DNA of 64,000 nt from Panonychus citri (lineage: Eukaryota > Arthropoda > Arachnida > Trombidiformes > Tetranychidae): contig NW_026515406.1 of NCBI RefSeq assembly GCF_014898815.1, forward strand, positions 2,215,549 to 2,279,548. Reading direction: 5' to 3'. The translations under genes and the position numbers were made by a program. Below are positions 9,856 to 20,700 of the stretch, piece by piece. The notes beneath the pieces are model-generated. The model worked only from the letters and a program-made list of their open reading frames with translations, was not told where the DNA came from and made no database searches. How positions within the stretch are numbered: the stretch's first letter is position 1; each line of letters starts with the position of its first letter.

Positions 9856-10362
9856 TGTAACGTAAATTTTAGTCCCATCATTCATATCCGACTATAATCT
9901 CTCTAAGGATATATCCGTTTATAATCTTCAATAACCAATAACTAATTAAACCTTAATTGGATACTTCCTTTCATAATTAATGTATTCTTCCAAATATGAC
10001 TATTACTATATTTGGACCATAATTATTAACCACAATTATTATTTTCTACTAACCGACAAAGATGACTAAATATCCGACTCACGAATCGTTTAGACTCCTG
10101 ATAATCTTGTATAAAACAAGATTATCTACACAGTGAAACTTCACTTCAATTAGAATCATCATAACATTCAAGTTAACCATTCTAATAGATTTCACTTTGT
10201 CATCACCCTTTTAATTAAGTTAACCCATTCCAATATTCTGTGTAATTCATCACAATCATTTAATCAACTATTGGACAATAAAGTTAAATTGTTTTAGTTA
10301 AAGTTATCTACACGGTATCATTTAATTCATTTATCACTCATCAAGTAACTTTTTACGTTACA
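9856..10362 (+). repeat. LTR (probable 3' LTR), 507 bp, with perfect 10-bp terminal inverted repeat
   Basis: The ends are TGTAACGTAA and TTACGTTACA, exact inverted copies with the canonical TG...CA termini. Inside are TATAAAA at 10110-10116 and AATAAA at 10277-10282, in the order expected for promoter and polyadenylation signal. Because a purine tract and a gag ORF precede it, I read it as the 3' LTR of the deleted element. No second copy was found in the window, and the four to five bases on either side do not form a duplication, so it is not a simple solo LTR. Confidence 0.75.
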
Positions 10363-10426
10363 CTTGCAACGTCCAAAAACAAATTTTTCTTGGTGCAATT
10401 GTTCAATAACCTGAAGTTATCGGTAG

Positions 10427-10696
10427 AAAGTATTAAATCTAATTTCAACACATTTTTTAAATAAAAGGGTAGTAAAGAGAGATCAGGAAGACAGTCATTA
10501 TGGTTCTTGCGCTACAACATCATCCCTAAATGATTTATCTTTATGTGCCAAGTCATCAGTAGATGATAAGTTTGAAGGTATTAATTCAGTTCTGATGAAC
10601 ATGAATTCAATTTTGCACATGCTTGTCCAGGACAATATACAATTGAATGGTAAACTTGACCTCACCAGCTCCATAGCTCGAGACTGCTGGCTTTAG
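10427..10696 (+). pseudogene. Unassigned ORF fragment ending inside a stem-loop
   Basis: An open stretch of about 89 codons begins after a stop, 65 bases beyond the LTR, and ends at TAG 10694-10696. Residues read like real protein, with an amphipathic Leu/Met/Asn-rich helix near the end. There is no clear start codon and no recognised domain. Its stop lies within the 10684-10724 stem-loop, the same arrangement as the protease-like fragment at 11383-11541. The two may come from one integrated DNA element. Confidence 0.35.
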
Positions 10697-10724
10697 CTCA
10701 CTATCGTGAGCTAAATACCAGCAG
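10684..10724 (+). other. Stem-loop 1 (virus/transposon-like 3' end hairpin)
   Basis: The arms CTGCTGG...TTTAGCTCAC and GTGAGCTAAA...CCAGCAG pair almost perfectly around a four-base loop. It overlaps the stop of the upstream ORF and is followed by TTTATTA. A related hairpin at 11516-11555 has the same outer stem and the same downstream word, with paired substitutions in the inner stem. Confidence 0.65.
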
Positions 10725-10802
10725 TTTATTATGTCATTTTAATTATAATTTTTTCTATTTCTTGGGGGGTATTTTGACCCGCTTTATACTTGCTTGACTT
10801 TC

Positions 10803-10932
10803 ACTCACAAAATCGTTAATTAAATCAAAATTAATAAGATTTAGAACATTCTGTCTTGAGGTTACAGGATATAACTTCAGACAGAATGATCTAAATCTTA
10901 TTAATTTTGATTTGATTAACGATTTTGTGAGT
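10803..10932. repeat. 130-nt foldback with 54-bp near-perfect arms
   Basis: Positions 10803-10856 and 10879-10932 are inverted copies that differ at two positions only. A 22-base spacer between them has partial internal pairing, so the real loop is smaller. There is no ORF inside. It could be a young foldback/MITE, an inverted-repeat hairpin RNA source, or a replication or terminus structure of an integrated DNA element. Confidence 0.8.
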
Positions 10933-10942
10933 AAAAATCTCG

Positions 10943-10977
10943 TATATAAAGGATGATTTTGTTCACAACAAAATCAT
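10943..10977 (+). promoter_or_regulatory. TATA-like box followed by an 11-bp perfect palindrome
   Basis: TATATAAAG at 10943-10951 is followed directly by ATGATTTTGTT, a three-base spacer, and its exact inverse AACAAAATCAT (10953-10977). The arrangement directly abuts the large foldback. It looks like a promoter with a palindromic initiator or operator region, but no intact gene follows. Confidence 0.35.
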
Positions 10978-11185
10978 TCGAATCGCTACGCTCTTTGGAC
11001 TCATTTGAGTGTTAAAGTTTTGTTAACTTTTTTGAATTGTTAAAGTTAAATTTGTGCATACGTTTAATCATTTTTGTGATTAAAAATCCAATCGTATTTA
11101 CTATCATCACCGTAATTTACTTACATTTTTTATTTACATTTTACGCTGAGTATCCAACTAAACAAGGGAAAAGTAAGTGAATAGA

Positions 11186-11259
11186 TCTCTCTCTCTCTCT
11201 CTCTGAATCAATCGGTTTTCTCTCTCTCTCTGAATCAATCGGTTTTCTCTCTCTCTCTC
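11186..11259 (+). repeat. CT-rich minisatellite
   Basis: About two and a half copies of a roughly 28-bp unit made of a CT run plus 'gaatcaatcggtttt' occur in tandem. Confidence 0.8.
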
Positions 11260-11382
11260 AAGGAAACAGTCTCTGCGACATTAGATAAATCTATCAAAGC
11301 TATTATCTTTGGACAATATGATAATTTGATAACGATAGATAAAGATAGACAGATAACAATAGATTATTAAAATGCTTAATAG

Positions 11383-11541
11383 TATAGATATAAACAATTC
11401 GTTAAAAAATATAAATGGTTTGGTGGTGTGTATCCAATTGATCGTTTACCACATCTAACAACAAAACCTAAAACCTACGTAATCAACTTGGATGAAAATT
11501 ATAAAGATTATAAAGATGCTGAACTTTGGCTCATGAAATGA
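11383..11541 (+). pseudogene. Fragment resembling Polinton/adenovirus-type cysteine protease (adenain N-terminal part)
   Basis: After a TAG at 11380-11382, the frame reads a segment containing FGGVYPIDRLP and, some ten residues later, YVINLDE. This matches the N-terminal part of adenain-type C5 cysteine proteases of Polinton/Maverick elements and adintoviruses, where F-x-GV-x-x-D-x-LP precedes a hydrophobic N-x-D segment and then the catalytic G-T-H-W. The reading stops at TGA 11539-11541 just where the catalytic His segment should follow, so the protease is truncated. The stop lies in stem-loop 2. The assignment rests on motif resemblance, with no alignment behind it. Confidence 0.45.
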
Positions 11542-11555
11542 GCCAAAGCCAGCAG
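11516..11555 (+). other. Stem-loop 2 (relative of stem-loop 1)
   Basis: The inner stem CTTTGGCTCAT/ATGAGCCAAAG (11524-11548) is perfect around a three-base loop. An outer stem TGCTG/CAGCA is also present. CCAGCAGTTTATTA follows, identical to the sequence after stem-loop 1. It contains the TGA of the protease-like fragment. Relative to stem-loop 1 the inner stem has A:T to G:C and C:G to T:A changes on both strands. Confidence 0.65.
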
Positions 11556-12049
11556 TTTATTACTACTCTCGTCATAATCTCGCTTTGACTGAATTTATTG
11601 CAACGGTAAGAGACGAATTGGTTAACCGGTTAAATTCGTTGGTCGAGGTTTAGCGAATTGAAAGTTCATCTATGGAGGATCTTGTCAAGATAGATAGAAG
11701 TTGATAGAATATAATGACTATTTGTTTAAAGAAATTAATCGCTTAGCTGGCCGCACTAACATTTGAGTCCTTCCTTTCATTTAATATGAATATATCTTAG
11801 AATTTTGATGTAGCTCACTTTAAATTAAACTTTGATGAAATTATTTACTTCATAGCTTACAACCTAATTTTATTCCATAATTTTATCACACTTAAAACAT
11901 AAGATCTATTTATTAAAAAGAGAAAGAAAATTAGTTATAAGGTGTGATGATGAAAGAAAACGGAAAAATTTTATAAAAAAACAATCAAACAATTTCACCA
12001 AGAAAAATTTATTTCCGGAAAGCAAGTGCCGCAAGCACGGGCAAGTGCA

Positions 12050-12150
12050 AGTGTTTCCGGAAGTTACGACCACCGACATCATTACCTTTAAAAGCGGCAA
12101 TAGTCGGTACAGTTTGGCTAGTGGTCGGTACTGCAGCTTCCGGAAACACT
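12050..12150. repeat. Short foldback with CCGGAA-bearing arms
   Basis: AGTGTTTCCGGAAG (12050-12063) and its exact inverse (12137-12150) flank about 73 bases, with further imperfect pairing inside (CGACCACCGAC against GTGGTCGGT). Another TTTCCGGAA occurs at 12013. No ORF. Probably a small MITE or remnant of one. Confidence 0.55.
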
Positions 12151-13220
12151 GTCCGCCTTTTTTACTACTTCGATTTTCTCGACAACTATTGATCAGATCA
12201 GAAAAAATTTGGACTTCATATTTGTGGCCCTAAAAATACACAAAGTTCCAACTCTTAACTCAAAACAAAAATTTGGTGTACATTGTCCTTTGTCTTACTT
12301 AAAACCGTCACAAAAATAAACGTTACAACTACTATTACATTTTGAGTTGATGAAAATTTTTGCGTCAAAAAGCTAAATGCTTATGGTAAACATTATAGAG
12401 ATTTACTTCAGAAGAAAAAATCAAGATGTCATGTACAAGACCTTCTTATGTCTAGAACAGGTAGCACTGGGGAAAAATTCCATGATAATCTGAGGTAACA
12501 ACCATTTACTGATTGTTATTATTGTCCTTTTATTATTATCTTCACCTTCATCGTTACATTCAATACATTTGGGAGAATCTCAGAAACTGACCAGATAATA
12601 ATTCACTAAACGTTTCATTGTAGCAGAATTAGTTCTTGGTTATGAGAATATACTATAGTAATAGTGAAAGTAATAATAATATGCATTTAAAGTCAAATAT
12701 CGCAATTCTAAGAGTGAAAATATTGTAAGAAATTGATCAGTACTATTGAGTTTAATGGTATTTTTATACTCGTAAGTGTATCTACCAGAATCATTATTAT
12801 TATCGTCATGATAATCACCAACATCTTAAGCAGTTTCAAAAAGTAATAATGAGATGGTAAGAATAAGGTGAAAATAAGATGAGTAAATTACTATCACGAT
12901 AAGAATCATTATCGTTATTATTATTATTTTTTTCTTCATGAAAAAAAGTAACAACTAGTAGATGCTGAAGTAATTTCGTAATGAAGGAGGATAAAGATAA
13001 ACTCAATTATCATGTAAATTAATTGAACAATTAGTAGTAATCATTTGCAAATAATTAGAAATTTGCATAATGTTGATAATGTCAATTAAATAGTGATAAC
13101 TATTTAATATAATACTCATGTAATAGTTAAAGGGTTTGAATGTTTTTGACAATGGGAGTTTGATATTGCAATTGATTTTCAATTTGTATGCTAATTAAAA
13201 ATTGATGATCAATTAATTAC
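12151..13220. other. Non-coding stretch downstream of the last visible receptor exon
   Basis: I looked on the minus strand for the missing ligand-binding S2 half and M4 exon of the glutamate receptor and did not find them. The sequence is AT-rich with ATT/ATC microsatellite-like runs and no recognisable feature. Confidence 0.5.
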
Positions 13221-15408
13221 CTTGAAAAACTCTTGAGTTGATGAATCTCTCAAAGCTCCATATTCAACTTCCGTTTGTTTTGCCAGATCATCAGCAGAGT
13301 TAATCGGTGTTACCATACGTTCAACCGTAAGGAAAGCGGCGAGATTGGCGGTGTAAGATGAGATGACAATCAAGGTGAAAAACCACCAAGCTCCGCCGAC
13401 AATACGACCTGAGATGGACCTAAGGGTATTTATTTGATCAAAAAAAAGAGAGAAAATAATTTAAATCTAAATTTAATAATCCAAAGTCCAAGCCCAAGTC
13501 CAAGATGAAATTTTCATTTGAGTAGTAAATTTCACCTTGAAAAAGTTTCTCTACCTTGTTAACCTCATCAACCCGGTATATTTACATACACATTACCTGT
13601 AACTCTTGACCATTACCTTTGACCAGGTAAGAGGAGGTTAAAGGTAACAGAAACTTTGTTTCAATTTATCATTATAATAATATATTTAATCTAATTTCAA
13701 GATTCTTTGATTATCTCAAGATGCATTATGTCAACTAAATGATGGATAGAGTGTCCTAGTTGGATTAAAACTAAATATTCATACAGGATGATTACAGGAT
13801 TTTGTGTTTCTCTGTTCTTTTGACTTAAACTGTAGATTATCATTAGCCAAGACGAACAGAATTAATTGTCAAGATATTAATTTGATAAAGATGTGAAAAT
13901 ATCTGTATATTCATTTTTCTACCTCCTTCCGAATACAAATGATCATCATGTGGAAATTGATAAATGATTTCAAATCTAATGGTTATGGTGATTATCAGAC
14001 TGAAGATTGATGAGATGGAAGGTGGGAAATGAAAGGTGGGTAAGATAAATAACAATAAAGTTCCAATGGAGGAGGGAAACACTTACAGTGGGAGTTGGGT
14101 TATCATGGTTACTAATATTCTTATAGTTATTTCTTCAGCTCTTCTATCATCATCATCACCATTATTATCATTTTAGGGTAATGATGATGAATCGTTGCAA
14201 AGGTAAAACTTAAGATGATCAAAAATAATCTGAGAAATGCTGTAATCATCAAGAACCACACCCTGACTTATTGTCTATTTATCGACGCTACTGAATTCTA
14301 TCAATGGTGAATTCATTTCTTGGTATTCATGGAGAGTGAGGGAGATTGAGAGAGACTGAGGGATTTAATGTAACGTAGTGGAGGAAAAAATTGTTGTGAA
14401 TGACACAAAATTAGACGTGGGAGTTGAAGATATTAATAAATTGGGAATTAATGATGATCAATGATTGTAATCTGATAGAGTATCAGTGTAATCAGCACCT
14501 TAGGGTAATTAACGAGAGAATCTAATCAACTAATAAATTGTAACTAAAAGAGTGGAAAATGTTGATGAGCAAGATTAAGCCAATATAAAGGTAATGTCAA
14601 TTTAATTAGCAATTTAATTAGTAGCATTTTGTTTTTTTTACCTCAGTTGTAACTTAATTGTGACATCTAAATTCAGTATATTTATAATACAATACTTTTA
14701 CCAGTGACAACTAATTCAAATTAAATCATTGCAAGTAATTAAATTATCATTGTCTGAAAATCACAGGGAAAAGTGAAACTAATCATTAAGCTTAAGGAAA
14801 ACATGAAAATGCAAATTAACTCCTGCTAATTTCATCCTTTGGCTAATCAGCTGATGAATTTAGGTTTAGAGAGAGGATAAATATTGATGATCATGATGAT
14901 GGAAAGGATAATTTTAACCCACCTAGGGCAGACATCACAGCTTTGCTGCATAATGGCACCAAGAGAAAACCAAAGGCTATTATATAATGAAAAATCATTT
15001 GTCACCGAGGGCCCGGTCAGTGTTTCCTCGTATCTCCATTCATGGGGAGAGAAACGAGAAACCAAGAAAAGTACAACAGAAACACCGATGTAAGATAAAA
15101 TAATACACATCCAGATTTCTTGGCTCAATGGATTCATGAAGCTAAAAATACCAGGATTTTTTTTCGCGGGCTTTTTAATCATTATACTTATTCCAAGGGA
15201 CATAAAAGGCTTGGTAAAATCGATAACCCTCTCACGAGCTGATGTTATGGTCAATGGAGCGATCGCCATATCCGCTTCCTGCATGTATATTAATGTGTGT
15301 ATTCGTATCCCAAAAAGTTCAGTGAAACAAGAGAAAAAGAGGAGAGAAAAGTTCAGCATCATTGATTATAAAACATTAAGATCACAGCGATTACCATCAT
15401 CATCATTT

Positions 15409-15479
<71 letters not shown>

Positions 15480-17715
15480 TTGACCCTCAGTAAAAAGGCT
15501 AAATATTTATATACATTTTACCATTAGAAAATGTTCAATAGAAAATTGATTGAAAATGTTAATAGGAAACGGAAGTTGCAGTTCAATGATAAATTCAGTT
15601 AATAAATTGAATCGATTATCATCAACATAATCATAGAGTAAGAAACAAATTGAATTACAAATTTTACTTATTTCCAATTTTCAAGAGAGAAAAAGTGACC
15701 ACTTACCTTTCTGATTAATTCACCAACCATCCCATTCCAACCTGCCTCCGATTTAGGATCAATTCCACCGTATTTTTTATCCTTAACAATTTGTAACGTA
15801 TAATTGATTCCCATTTTTTCACTAATCAAATCAGCTAAATCTTTACAATAACCTTCAAACATTTCGTTTCCCTCATAAGAGACTCCCTTTTCCGCTTTCC
15901 TGACCATTAGGTAAGGTTCCTCCTAAAAGAGAAGACACAAAAAAAAGAAGTGACCTTTTATTAGAACCCGATAACCCTCAATATAACCCGAATACTTATT
16001 GAAACACTTACCAATATACTCGTAACAATATAAGTCTTATTAACAGCTACTTGATCTTTGGGTATCCGTTGGTACTTAGTTGGTATTAAGTTGACACTTC
16101 TGGACGGAGTCCAATCAGCAATCTAATATTTATTGATATTTGTGTAAGTAGAGACCAATGGTCAGATAATAATGTTTGGAAAGGTATTATGACTATTATG
16201 ATGTGTTCAAGAGTAAATATCAGACATGATTAGTAAATTATGTTCATTATCAAATGGACAGACCATTAAGTTCATTTTATCAAATTGTTAATCACAACAA
16301 GATGATGAGTCTGATGAAAGTATTAATATAATAATAATAAATGAATGGAGGAAAATATCAAATGGCAGAAATATAATTCCCATTGGTGATTATTATCATT
16401 GCTATCATATGATTTGGACATTGTGGTTCTGTCCAAATGGTCAATTCTCAATGATAAAGGAGGAAATATCTAAAGTTATCATTGCAATAGTATTATTATC
16501 ATGATGGATATTATCAAGCAACATCATCATCTTCATGACTATGATGAAATGTTCATGGGTTTTGACAGTTGATTATGAATGATGAGACGATGATGTAGAT
16601 AATTTTGATGAGAAAGTTACTGTTTAACTTAAGGATGTAGTTGACATTTAGATATAATTGGAATGGTAAATTTGAAATGGAATCCATGATAATTTCCAAT
16701 TCCTAATTTATATCATCTCATGTTCACTGATTACCATGTTTCTTACCTTTGTCATGACACTGTTGATTGTCATACGAACAATGTCAATCTTGAAGTTGTT
16801 ACGAAAACCATTTTCATCGAATGACAAATTACCAGTTAATCCCGTTATATTTGTCTAGTAAAAAAATTGAACAAGCGGCCAAATTAAGAAGGTGAACTTT
16901 TTATTATCATGATTATTCTGACCTTTTGCATGTATCGAGCTATTTCTTTACCGTGTTCCCATGGGATTAGTGGTTGCATTTTACAATCGATTCCCCTTGA
17001 CCCATTATTGTAAACTTGACCACGGCGAAAATTGTTACGAAAAATATCAGGCTTTTTACGAAGTAAACGGTTCAAAGTGTCCAAAATAACTCGAGTCCCA
17101 TCGAGCATCAACGCAGAATCGACCTGTGTATACAAGTGGAAGGAAAATGAAAAAATTAGTCCAAAACTAGGCTGGAACAGTTTTCGAAAATTAAATTGAC
17201 GCAACCTACAGATAAACTGCCCTCGTCATCGATTGACTTATTGACCAGTCCCAAGAGTTTGATACTTTGAAAGAAACGTTTATACTCATCACCGTAAGTT
17301 TGGAGGATCCGGAAACCGGTAATATTAACTGCACCAAATTCGAGTACATGTTTATTGAAAAAATCGTCCATAACCTTAAGAGAGGTCAGAATGAGAAACA
17401 AAAGAAAAAAAATTTCAAAATTTTCGAAAATCCAACCTCGTGCTACCTTCTTATTGTCACTTACAAGACTCGTTAATAAAAAGTGAAAATTTCTTCTTCC
17501 CATGTAAATATCTCTCACATGGGTGACAATAATATCTTTAGCGGTCATCGCATCACAGTCCAGTACAACGTACTTCCGGGATTCAGGGTCAGCCATCTCA
17601 ATAGAGGCCAGAAAGGCGTGAGCATCAGTAGCATTATGAATTCGTTTAACTGCCCTTAGCTCAAGGGTATAATTTTCATTGATTAAACTCAATATTTGTT
17701 GTAATTTAACTAAAC
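13221..17715 (-). CDS. AMPA-type ionotropic glutamate receptor subunit, partial (eight exons)
   Basis: Exons on the minus strand, 5' to 3': 17715-17465, 17374-17210, 17123-16923, 16854-16747, 16122-16012, 15922-15707, 15278-14923, 13419-13221. All junctions are GT-AG and keep frame. The first four encode the second half of the amino-terminal domain. Then comes ligand-binding lobe S1 with the agonist-site P-L-T and Arg in IAPLTITSARERVIDF, then M1. The pore loop reads MQQSCDVCPR, with Gln at the Q/R position, implying an unedited calcium-permeable pore. The last exon has M3 with the SYTANLAAFLTVERM signature and the start of S2. FMSLGISIMIKKP and SGRIVGG point to AMPA rather than kainate type. 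The signal peptide and early exons upstream, and S2/M4 downstream, were not found, so the gene is partial here or truncated by the element-rich region to the left. Confidence 0.92.
15411..15477 (+). repeat. (TC)n microsatellite
   Basis: An uninterrupted dinucleotide run lies in the receptor intron between the S1 exon and the M1/pore exon. Confidence 0.97.
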
Positions 17716-20700
17716 CTATTTAATCAGAAAAAGACAACACAATTAACAAGAACAATTAAAACAGCAAAATATGAGAAACAAAAATGAAAAGAGTTTCTAT
17801 TAATTAGATTACTATTACAATTTACTAAACTTTATCCTCATGGTTTTATTCAACTTCCTGTTTCATGTTCATTTATACGACCCAATGTTCATTATACTTT
17901 TCTCACTTTATTTAATAATTTCAATATAATCTTTATCATCATTAAAAAGAGTTGCTACTTAATAATATAAACACCAAAACCTGGAATGGAATACAATGTT
18001 CTTTTCACCATGAACTCAGGGGGGAAGGAAAAGTTCTGGAAACTCTGAGAGAGGGATTGATAATGATAAATATTATATTTACTTTCATGAATTCCATGTG
18101 AACTTTTTTCCCTTCCTTCATCTTATTAACATCAACTCTCATTTGGTTCAATTTTTTTCTGCTTATTCAGTGAAACTATTTAATGTTATGATAATATCAC
18201 CATTGAATTGTTGATTATTTAACTTAAATTATGATTCTTGATACGAATCAGGAAATGGCTTTGGTTATTTCAATTTGAGTTAATAAAGTTAATTATTGAA
18301 ATATTAATAGTTCCATCATGAAACTGATTCAAGTTTAAACATTTTTCTTATCAATTATACATCAATGCAAATGATTGATTACCGTGATTAAGTAATAATT
18401 GATTAACTCAATCATCTGGATCAAGTATTCAGTTAATTTCAATTGATGAGAAACTTTTTTGTCCATGATTACAGATAATTAGTTGAGAAATTTGTCTAAT
18501 CATTAATTACCTCATCATTATCTTCCCTCTGAATGATCATGAATCATTGTTCACCATCAGAAAAACAGAAACTGTCTGAATAAAGTTCATTTAGATTTAT
18601 AAATTCAGATAAAAGTCATGAGTTAATCTCGTATTGTAATTTCATGGATCATTCTAACTTTTTGATAGTTGATCATTGGAAGTTTTTTCATTTCTTGCTC
18701 AAGGCATTTTCAGATGAAAACTGTATCATGTTTACACTAATCACCATGATAGGTTTTGTTTTCACCTTTTTCTCGGGTATTAATCTGATGTATATCATGT
18801 CAAAAATAAGAAAACATAATGTACCACCTACTGAACAGAATCTATCGATATGAACAGTTATATAAAATAGTTTTCTGACACATTCATCTTGATGATATTT
18901 ATCATGAAAAATGATATAATACTTGAAAAGAGGTAAGTTGAATTTCGTGACTGGATTAACAAAGGCACAAAAGGAGAGACAAACCTAAACCAACTAGAAA
19001 ATTTCAAGTTTCGAAATTTTTTTGTTCTTTAAAAAAAATATTTTCTTTCCTATTCCATTCTTACATCAATAAATTTATCATCTCTTGTAATGAAGATGTA
19101 TCATCATGTACTCAGGTAAAAGGTAAAATTATCTCCTCATTTTTTGAGCACAAACACATAGACTACACAAGAAGATAAAGATCACTCCCAGATATTTACT
19201 ATTCGATTCCCAATTTTCAACATGATATGAATGACGATAATGTCTAATAGTACTTGAAAACGATTTAAAAACTACTTAAAGAACACAGGGTGAGCTGGTG
19301 AGCTGGTTTTCTACACGTAAACCCACAAGATTAGAATAGTAAACAATGATTGTTGGTGGTAATAAAAAACCCTTTTCGATAGTCCCTAAAGTACATTGAT
19401 AATCCATCATTGTGACTTGGAGTTTTTTATCCATAGAAAATGCTGAACTTTTTTTTTCTTTCACATTAAAGGTATCCGCATACTCTGGTGCAAGTGAAAT
19501 CGAAACCTTGAACCTAATATTAATCGAACAAAGAAGGAAAGAGGGAGAGAGAAAATATTTATCGAAACAACAATTCCATTCTCAGTTTGAATTTTGTCTG
19601 TTTATCTTTTTGTCGATTTAATAATTCCCATAGGAAGTTGTTGTTCTCAAAAGTGTTAAAGGATTAGGATTGAAAAAGGGAGAACAAGACAAAAGCTTAT
19701 GTTGATTTCTTTCCATGTTTTAATGGATCAACATTTACATTTAATCTCTATTCGGTTCTGCTATGTTTACAGTGATTCGAATATCATTCTCTACTTTTTT
19801 CTCTACGATGTAATCAGAGATAAACATCATGAAGCTACAAGAATTTGCAATAATTTTCACCAGAGAGAATATATTGAGAAAATAATAGAAACAACAACAA
19901 CTCGAAACTTGATAAAAAACGATAAAGTTGTTGAAATATAAGTCAATAAGTAAACATTTTCCTCTGATTAACACAAAATTCACCTAATCCAAGTTAATCT
20001 CTTTCATCCGATATAAATCAAAACAAACAAACATTTTGATTAACCTAAGGAAAAGTTGGATGAAATTTCATGCGAATAATATTTTCACCATTCAGTATAA
20101 TAGGATAATAACCATGATATCACCATGATTAGGTTAGGATAGATCATTAATATTATCAACTGACCACAACAGATTATTGTAATTATCATATTATTTCAGA
20201 TGATTGGAGAAATGTTCATGTTGACATTTTCGTTTTCATCTTGAAAGGTGTAAGATATTATCCAAGCAATTACCAAACTAATCAATTGCCTAGCTTTAGA
20301 TTATTATTAAGTCATAATCTTTCTTGGTGATTGTTGTAGTTTTTTTCCCTTTATTGTTTGGTCAGTTTAATGATGTAAGGTGATAAATCAACAAGAAAGG
20401 TATTCGTTGGTCAGTTTTGGGAATCAACATAGAGAATATAAAAATATACTGGACAGTAAGTGGTAATATCTATGAAGTTAATGATGACTTCTTCTTGTGT
20501 TTGTAAAGGTATGAAAGGCTAATGGTGAGTATAAATTTTTCACGACGATGAATCAATAAGTAGATAAAATCGAGAAGCTGAAACTTCAACAAGTAATCAG
20601 ATAAATTTCATCATCACCATTAGAGTCTACACTTTGATTTTTTCTTAAAGGTAAACATAAGATATCAAGAGTAATTTGATCGAGCAGGTAAATGGACATT

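Noticed and set aside
15136..15483. Plus-strand ORF across the glutamate-receptor S1/M1 exon and the TC run
   Set aside because: Antisense shadow of a conserved exon plus a microsatellite.
18644..18853. Small plus-strand ORF with one membrane segment
   Set aside because: An acceptor-like TTTTCAG lies inside and the tail looks protein-like, but there is no homology, partner exon or promoter to support it.
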